The position numbers were made by a program, and so were the translations under genes. Shown in pieces: positions 59,896-64,000 of a DNA stretch of 64,000 nucleotides. The DNA lies in contig NZ_LN831776.1 of the NCBI RefSeq assembly GCF_000981585.1, positions 6,307,187 through 6,371,186 on the forward strand, written 5' to 3'. Each line of letters starts with the position of its first letter. Within the stretch, counting starts at the first letter, position 1. The stretch is from Paenibacillus riograndensis SBR5. Lineage in GTDB: Bacteria > Bacillota > Bacilli > Paenibacillales > Paenibacillaceae. The notes beneath the pieces were generated by a model that saw only the letters and a program-made list of their open reading frames with translations, had not been told where the DNA came from and did no database searches.

Positions 59896-60561
59896 TTAAG
59901 CTTCGGAAGGATCTTCCGGCTGCGCTTTATTTCCAGCATCTTCAATCTCCGGCTCTAGGACCGGCTCTTCTTCGGAAGCTTGATTATAACGCTCAATCAG
60001 CTCCCATAATTCATCTCTGCCGAGACCGATCTCGGAGGAAAAGGAAATGAAGTTATCGCCCGGCAGCACGCCCAGCTCCTGCTTCATAATCTTGATGTGC
60101 TTCGGCCAGCGGGTTTTGGGAATCTTGTCCGCTTTGGTAGCCACAACACACAGGGGCAGATCGTAATGCTTCAGCCAGTCGAACATCATCTTGTCATTGC
60201 CCGTAGGCGGGTGGCGGAGATCCACAATGAGCAGGACCAGCTTCAGAGTATCGCGCTCGGCCAGATATTTCTCGACCATTTTGCCCCAGGAGGCGCGTTG
60301 GGTTTTGGACACCTTCGCATAGCCGTAGCCCGGGAAGTCGACAAAATACATGCTTTCATTGACCCGGTAATAGTTCATATGCTGCGTTTTGCCCGGTGTG
60401 GAGCTGGTACGGGCCAGATTCTTGCGGTTGATCATCCGGTTGATCAGAGAAGACTTCCCGACGTTGGAGCGCCCTGCCAGAGCAATCTCCGGCAAGGCGT
60501 CAACAGGGTATTGATCAGGGCCTACGGCGCTGATGATGAATTCGGCATTGTTAACTTTCAT
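59896..60561 (-). CDS. engB: Ribosome biogenesis GTP-binding protein EngB (YsxC)
   Basis: The 221-residue TRAFAC GTPase has G1 '[14 protein letters not shown]', the switch Thr region '[14 protein letters not shown]', G3 '[10 protein letters not shown]' and G4 'ATKADKI'. It helps 50S ribosomal subunit assembly and is normally essential. The C-terminal tail of about 25 residues is acidic and longer than in the B. subtilis protein. AAGGA precedes the ATG, and the gene follows lonA by 12 bases, the same order as in Bacillus. Confidence 0.96.
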   Translation of the reverse strand: MKVNNAEFIISAVGPDQYPVDALPEIALAGRSNVGKSSLINRMINRKNLARTSSTPGKTQHMNYYRVNESMYFVDFPGYGYAKVSKTQRASWGKMVEKYLAERDTLKLVLLIVDLRHPPTGNDKMMFDWLKHYDLPLCVVATKADKIPKTRWPKHIKIMKQELGVLPGDNFISFSSEIGLGRDELWELIERYNQASEEEPVLEPEIEDAGNKAQPEDPSEA

Positions 60562-60573
60562 AGGACTTCCTTT

Positions 60574-62937
60574 CTAATGCACACTACTCGGCGCTTCACT
60601 GCTGATTTCGTTATGATGTTCGACCAGTGCATGCTTCAGCACCTGATCCATATGGGAAACCGGCACGAACTCCACATCGCTGCGGACGCTCTCCGGGATG
60701 TCCTTCAAGTCGCGCTCGTTGTCCTTTGGCAGCAGGATTTTTTTGTATCCGGCCCGGTGGGCGGCAAGCGACTTCTCCTTCAGTCCGCCAATCGGCAGGA
60801 CCCGGCCGCGCAGCGTTATCTCGCCGGTCATCGCCACATCCTTCGAGACATAACGTTTCGTAAGTGCAGAGATCAGCGCAGTTGCAATCGTAATTCCTGC
60901 AGACGGTCCGTCCTTTGGAATGGCGCCTTCGGGAATGTGGATGTGAATATCGTTCTTTTCATAAAAATCGGGTGCCAGTCCCAGTTCCTCGGCCTTCGAA
61001 CGGGTATAGCTGAAGGCGGCCTGTGCCGATTCCTTCATCACGTCGCCCAGTTGACCCGTCAGGATCAGCTTGCCGGTTCCCTGGACCACTGTCACTTCGA
61101 TGAGCAGCGTATCGCCGCCCACTTCCGTCCAGGCCAGTCCGGTAACTGTGCCGATCTGATCCTCCAGCTCCGCCATTCCGTAGCGGTACTTCGAAGCGCC
61201 AAGGTAATCCTTGACCTCAGCGGGAAGGATACTTACCTGCTCCTTCTCGCCCGATACGATAATCTTCGCGGCCTTGCGGCACAGCGCCGCGATCTGCTGT
61301 TCCAGATTGCGCACCCCGGATTCCCGGGTATACTCGCGGACAATTTTGAGCAGGGTATCGTCTTCAATGGACAGCTGCCCTTCCTCCAGCCCGTGGTTCT
61401 TGCGCTGCTTCGGCAGCAGGTAGCGGCTGGCAATCTGCAGCTTCTCCAGCTCCGTATAGCCGGGAATGAACAGCATCTCCATCCGGTCCAACAGGGGACG
61501 CGGAATGTTATGCACGGTATTTGCCGTTGTCACGAACATGACGTTCGAGAGGTCAAACGGCAGCTCGACGAAATGGTCGCTGAACGTGTTGTTCTGTTCG
61601 GGGTCCAGCACTTCCAGCAGCGCAGCCGACGGGTCGCCCCGGAAATCCGCCGCCATCTTGTCGATCTCATCCAGCAGGAACACCGGATTGATGCTCCCTG
61701 CGGTCTTCATCCCCTGGATGATCCGGCCGGGCATAGCACCTACATAGGTGCGGCGGTGGCCGCGGATCTCAGCTTCGTCACGCACGCCGCCCAGCGAGAT
61801 ACGCACGAACTTGCGGTTCAGCGAACGGGCGATGGAGCGCGCGAGCGAGGTTTTGCCGACGCCCGGAGGACCTACCAGACAGAGAATCGGCCCCTTCAGC
61901 TTCTTGACCAGCTTCTGCACTGCAAGATACTCCAGCACACGCTCCTTGGGCTTCTCCAGACCATAATGGTCCGCATCCAGCACCTGCTCTGCCTTCAGGA
62001 TATCCAGGTCATCTTCGGTAGACTCGGTCCACGGCAGACTCAGCAGCATATCGACATAATTGCGGATCACGCCGCCTTCAGCCGAGCTTGCCGGCATTTT
62101 TTCGAGCCGGTCGATCTCTTTCTCAATCTTTTCCTTTACGCGTTCAGGCAGTTCCTTCTCTTCCATCAGGGTGCGCAGCTCATCGGCTTCGCCGGCCCGG
62201 CCTTCCTTGTCGCCAAGCTCCTTCTGGATCGCTTTCATTTGCTCACGGAGATAATACTCTTTCTGCGTCTTCTCCATCTGCTTCTTCACCCGCTGGTTGA
62301 TCTTGCGTTCGAGTTCCAGCACCTCACGCTCATTGTTGAGGATATCCAGCAGCTTCTCCAGACGTTTGCTGACATCGATGGTCTCCAGGATCTCCTGCTT
62401 ATCCTTGATCTTCAGCGCCAAATGGCTCGTAATGACGTCGGCCAGCCGGCCCGGCTCCTCGATATCCGATACGGCGGCGAGCGTTTCGGGAGTGACTTTT
62501 TTGGAGAGGCTGATGTAATGCTCGAACTGGTTCAGCACGGTGCGCATCAAGGCATCGCTCTGCTGGTCCACATCCTCTTCCTCAGGCAGCACACGCGCCA
62601 TCACCTCGTAATACTCCTCGTTGTCCGTATAGTTAATAATTTCGGCCCGTTCCACGCCTTCCACAAGCACACGGATCGTTCCGTTGGGAAGCTTGAGCAT
62701 CTGACGCACATTGGCGACCGTGCCGACCCGAAAAATATCTTCTTGTCCCGGCTCCTCGATATTCACTTCCGACTGGGAGCAGAGGAGAATCAGGTTATCT
62801 TCAACCATAGCTTTTTCCAGCGCCCGAACTGACTTCTCGCGTCCCACATCCAGGTGAAGAACCATGCTGGGATATACAAGAAGACCTCTAAGCGGCAATA
62901 AAGGAAAACGACGACCTTTGGATTTGCTTTGTATCAT
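60574..62937 (-). CDS. lonA: ATP-dependent protease Lon (LonA)
   Basis: The 787-residue protease has an N-terminal substrate-recognition domain from '[20 protein letters not shown]' to about 300 and an AAA+ domain with Walker A '[13 protein letters not shown]' and Walker B '[10 protein letters not shown]'. The S16 peptidase domain has the catalytic Ser in '[11 protein letters not shown]' and Lys in '[14 protein letters not shown]'. It degrades misfolded and regulatory proteins in the cytoplasm. ATG 62937 has GGAGG ten bases ahead and is preferred over an in-frame codon at 62964. The length agrees with Bacillus LonA (about 774). It is coupled to engB. Confidence 0.97.
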   Translation of the reverse strand: MIQSKSKGRRFPLLPLRGLLVYPSMVLHLDVGREKSVRALEKAMVEDNLILLCSQSEVNIEEPGQEDIFRVGTVANVRQMLKLPNGTIRVLVEGVERAEIINYTDNEEYYEVMARVLPEEEDVDQQSDALMRTVLNQFEHYISLSKKVTPETLAAVSDIEEPGRLADVITSHLALKIKDKQEILETIDVSKRLEKLLDILNNEREVLELERKINQRVKKQMEKTQKEYYLREQMKAIQKELGDKEGRAGEADELRTLMEEKELPERVKEKIEKEIDRLEKMPASSAEGGVIRNYVDMLLSLPWTESTEDDLDILKAEQVLDADHYGLEKPKERVLEYLAVQKLVKKLKGPILCLVGPPGVGKTSLARSIARSLNRKFVRISLGGVRDEAEIRGHRRTYVGAMPGRIIQGMKTAGSINPVFLLDEIDKMAADFRGDPSAALLEVLDPEQNNTFSDHFVELPFDLSNVMFVTTANTVHNIPRPLLDRMEMLFIPGYTELEKLQIASRYLLPKQRKNHGLEEGQLSIEDDTLLKIVREYTRESGVRNLEQQIAALCRKAAKIIVSGEKEQVSILPAEVKDYLGASKYRYGMAELEDQIGTVTGLAWTEVGGDTLLIEVTVVQGTGKLILTGQLGDVMKESAQAAFSYTRSKAEELGLAPDFYEKNDIHIHIPEGAIPKDGPSAGITIATALISALTKRYVSKDVAMTGEITLRGRVLPIGGLKEKSLAAHRAGYKKILLPKDNERDLKDIPESVRSDVEFVPVSHMDQVLKHALVEHHNEISSEAPSSVH

Positions 62938-63114
62938 CGCTTTCGCACCTCCCATGGTTCTCAAGTAGTGTCATATGCTTCATTCTAACAAAAGCGGCTT
63001 CAAAACACCAACAGGCCAAGCCCTCCTGCTGCTTTCAGTCCATATAATCCGCTCTGCCAGACCTGTTTTATTATTCGCTGCTTATTCCCGGAATATGTCT
63101 GCACGCTCCTAATG

Positions 63115-63161
63115 CAAAAACAGGCCTCCGAGACACAACCAAATGGTGTGCCGGAAGCCTG
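63115..63161 (-). terminator. Terminator after lonB
   Basis: On the minus strand CAGGC-t-TCCG pairs with CGGA-g-GCCTG, with an inner CACA/TGTG stem, followed by TTTTTGC. It lies between lonB and lonA, so lonA should have its own promoter in the roughly 180 bases that follow. Confidence 0.8.
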
Positions 63162-63233
63162 CCGGGATATTACAGCTGCTGATCATAAAAGGAAACGTGG
63201 AGCAGCAGATGGCTAAGCGCCTTCAAGCTTGAA

Positions 63234-64000
63234 TCAACCCGTTGCGCTGTCGCCGCTGGCATCCGCTTTCAGCAGCGAAGGAGCCGCCGAGAAGGTCTCG
63301 CCGGATACGGCCGGCAGGCGCACATCTGCAGTTTCAGCGCCGAACAGATGCCGGAACACTTCCTCCACCGTTTCCATCGGAATCACCTGCAGCGGGGCCA
63401 GATCGGCGAACAGCGACTGCCAGTTCTCTTTGGGAATCAATACCGTGGTGGCCCCTGCCTGGAAGGCTGCCTCCACTTTGGCAATTACGCCGCCTACCGG
63501 CTTCACCCGTCCGTGAATGCCGATCTCTCCGGTAATGGCTACGGTGTTATCCACCGGCAGATGCCGGATGGCAGAGACGATGGCCACCGCCATTGCCACC
63601 CCGGCGGAAGGGCCGTCTATCGGCGTTCCCCCCGGGAAGTTCACATGCAGATCATAGCGGTCCGGCTCCAGGTTCATGGCCCGGAGGACTGTCAGCACAT
63701 TTTCGAGCGAGCCTTTGGCCATGCTCTTGCGCCGAATCGTTCGCGAGCCGCCGCGGGTCTCTTCTTCGTCCACCACTCCGGTCACATTAAGCCTTCCCTG
63801 CCCGCTTTTGGCAGGTGCGGCAGAAACCTCAATCTCAAGCAGCGTCCCCATGCCCGGACCATATACGGCCAGTCCATTGACCAGGCCAATCTGCGGGGAA
63901 GACGGAATCTTGCGCTCAGTGCGCATGGGCAGCTGGCTGCTGCTGGCTACCCACTCGACTTCAGCTGCACTCAGGGTATCCCGTCCTTCAGTTAATGCAA
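63234..64000 (-). CDS. lonB: ATP-dependent protease LonB (C-terminal part, runs off the right edge)
   Basis: The 255 visible codons cover the S16 peptidase domain. It shows 'GLVNGLAVYGPGMGTLLEIE', the catalytic Ser in 'PIDGPSAGVAMAVAIVS' and the Lys in 'GGVIAKVEAAFQAGA'. The frame is open to the window edge, and the AAA+ domain lies beyond. LonB is the sporulation-linked paralogue of LonA in Bacillus, usually encoded immediately upstream of lonA as here. The C-terminus ends with about 30 residues beyond the protease fold that look disordered. Confidence 0.93.
   Translation of the reverse strand, partial: ALTEGRDTLSAAEVEWVASSSQLPMRTERKIPSSPQIGLVNGLAVYGPGMGTLLEIEVSAAPAKSGQGRLNVTGVVDEEETRGGSRTIRRKSMAKGSLENVLTVLRAMNLEPDRYDLHVNFPGGTPIDGPSAGVAMAVAIVSAIRHLPVDNTVAITGEIGIHGRVKPVGGVIAKVEAAFQAGATTVLIPKENWQSLFADLAPLQVIPMETVEEVFRHLFGAETADVRLPAVSGETFSAAPSLLKADASGDSATG

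Noticed and set aside
60097..62832. A 911-codon open frame on the plus strand, antisense to lonA and engB
   Set aside because: It is a mirror of the G+C-rich codon usage of lonA. The translated product is rich in His, Gln and Leu with no family features and no good ribosome binding site, and both minus-strand genes are beyond doubt.

Overview
The window looks like chromosome of a Paenibacillus-type Gram-positive bacterium (Bacillota, Paenibacillaceae). The signs are strong AGGAGG-type ribosome binding sites with frequent TTG/GTG starts, large YesM/YesN-type two-component systems driving LplB/LplC-type sugar importers, three SLH domains on a surface protein, and a lonB-lonA-engB order like that of Bacillus. 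No rRNA, tRNA, CRISPR array, insertion sequence or phage gene was recognised. Two genes run off the edges: a GH78 rhamnosidase at the left and lonB at the right.

Positions 1-20,500 form a plant-polysaccharide utilisation region. A partial alpha-L-rhamnosidase gene diverges from two tandem AraC-type regulators, which are followed by a GH2 glycosidase. The minus-strand block at 5.3-20.3 kb then holds a YesM-type kinase and YesN-type regulator, a solute-binding lipoprotein, two ABC permeases, a second near-duplicate solute-binding lipoprotein, a large atypical glycosidase and two GH43 enzymes. Upstream of the kinase gene, the first binding-protein gene and the permease gene there is the same promoter layout: two direct repeats about 21 bp apart, placed 2 bp upstream of a -35 element and followed by a 17-bp spacer and a -10 element. 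These are probably the sites bound by the YesN-type regulator.

Positions 20.8-30.3 kb carry two cell-envelope-stress modules. One is a LanFEG-like ABC exporter divergent from a two-component pair. The other is a VanR/VanS-like pair with a frameshifted vanZ, followed by an ABC-2 exporter. No lantibiotic biosynthesis genes and no vanHAX genes are present. Next come a cueP-like copper-binding protein gene, an operon of two membrane acyltransferases with a secreted Ycf48-like beta-propeller, a third acyltransferase, a fliB-like flagellin lysine methylase and a 49-codon gene.

Positions 37.7-59 kb are a full Wzx/Wzy-type capsule or exopolysaccharide locus on the minus strand. It begins with a PHP tyrosine phosphatase and an SLH protein. 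The chain-length regulator (Wzz-like), tyrosine kinase and CapD/WbpM-type dehydratase follow, then two uncharacterised envelope proteins, the priming transferase, sugar-nucleotide enzymes (UDP-Glc dehydrogenase, UDP-GlcA 4-epimerase, UDP-Galp mutase, a reductase), four glycosyltransferases, polymerase, flippase and a YdcF protein. The stretch of about 38-50 kb is clearly A+T-rich compared with both flanks, as expected for exchanged serotype-specific genes. The right end is the conserved lonB-lonA-engB group, followed by a gene of unknown function.
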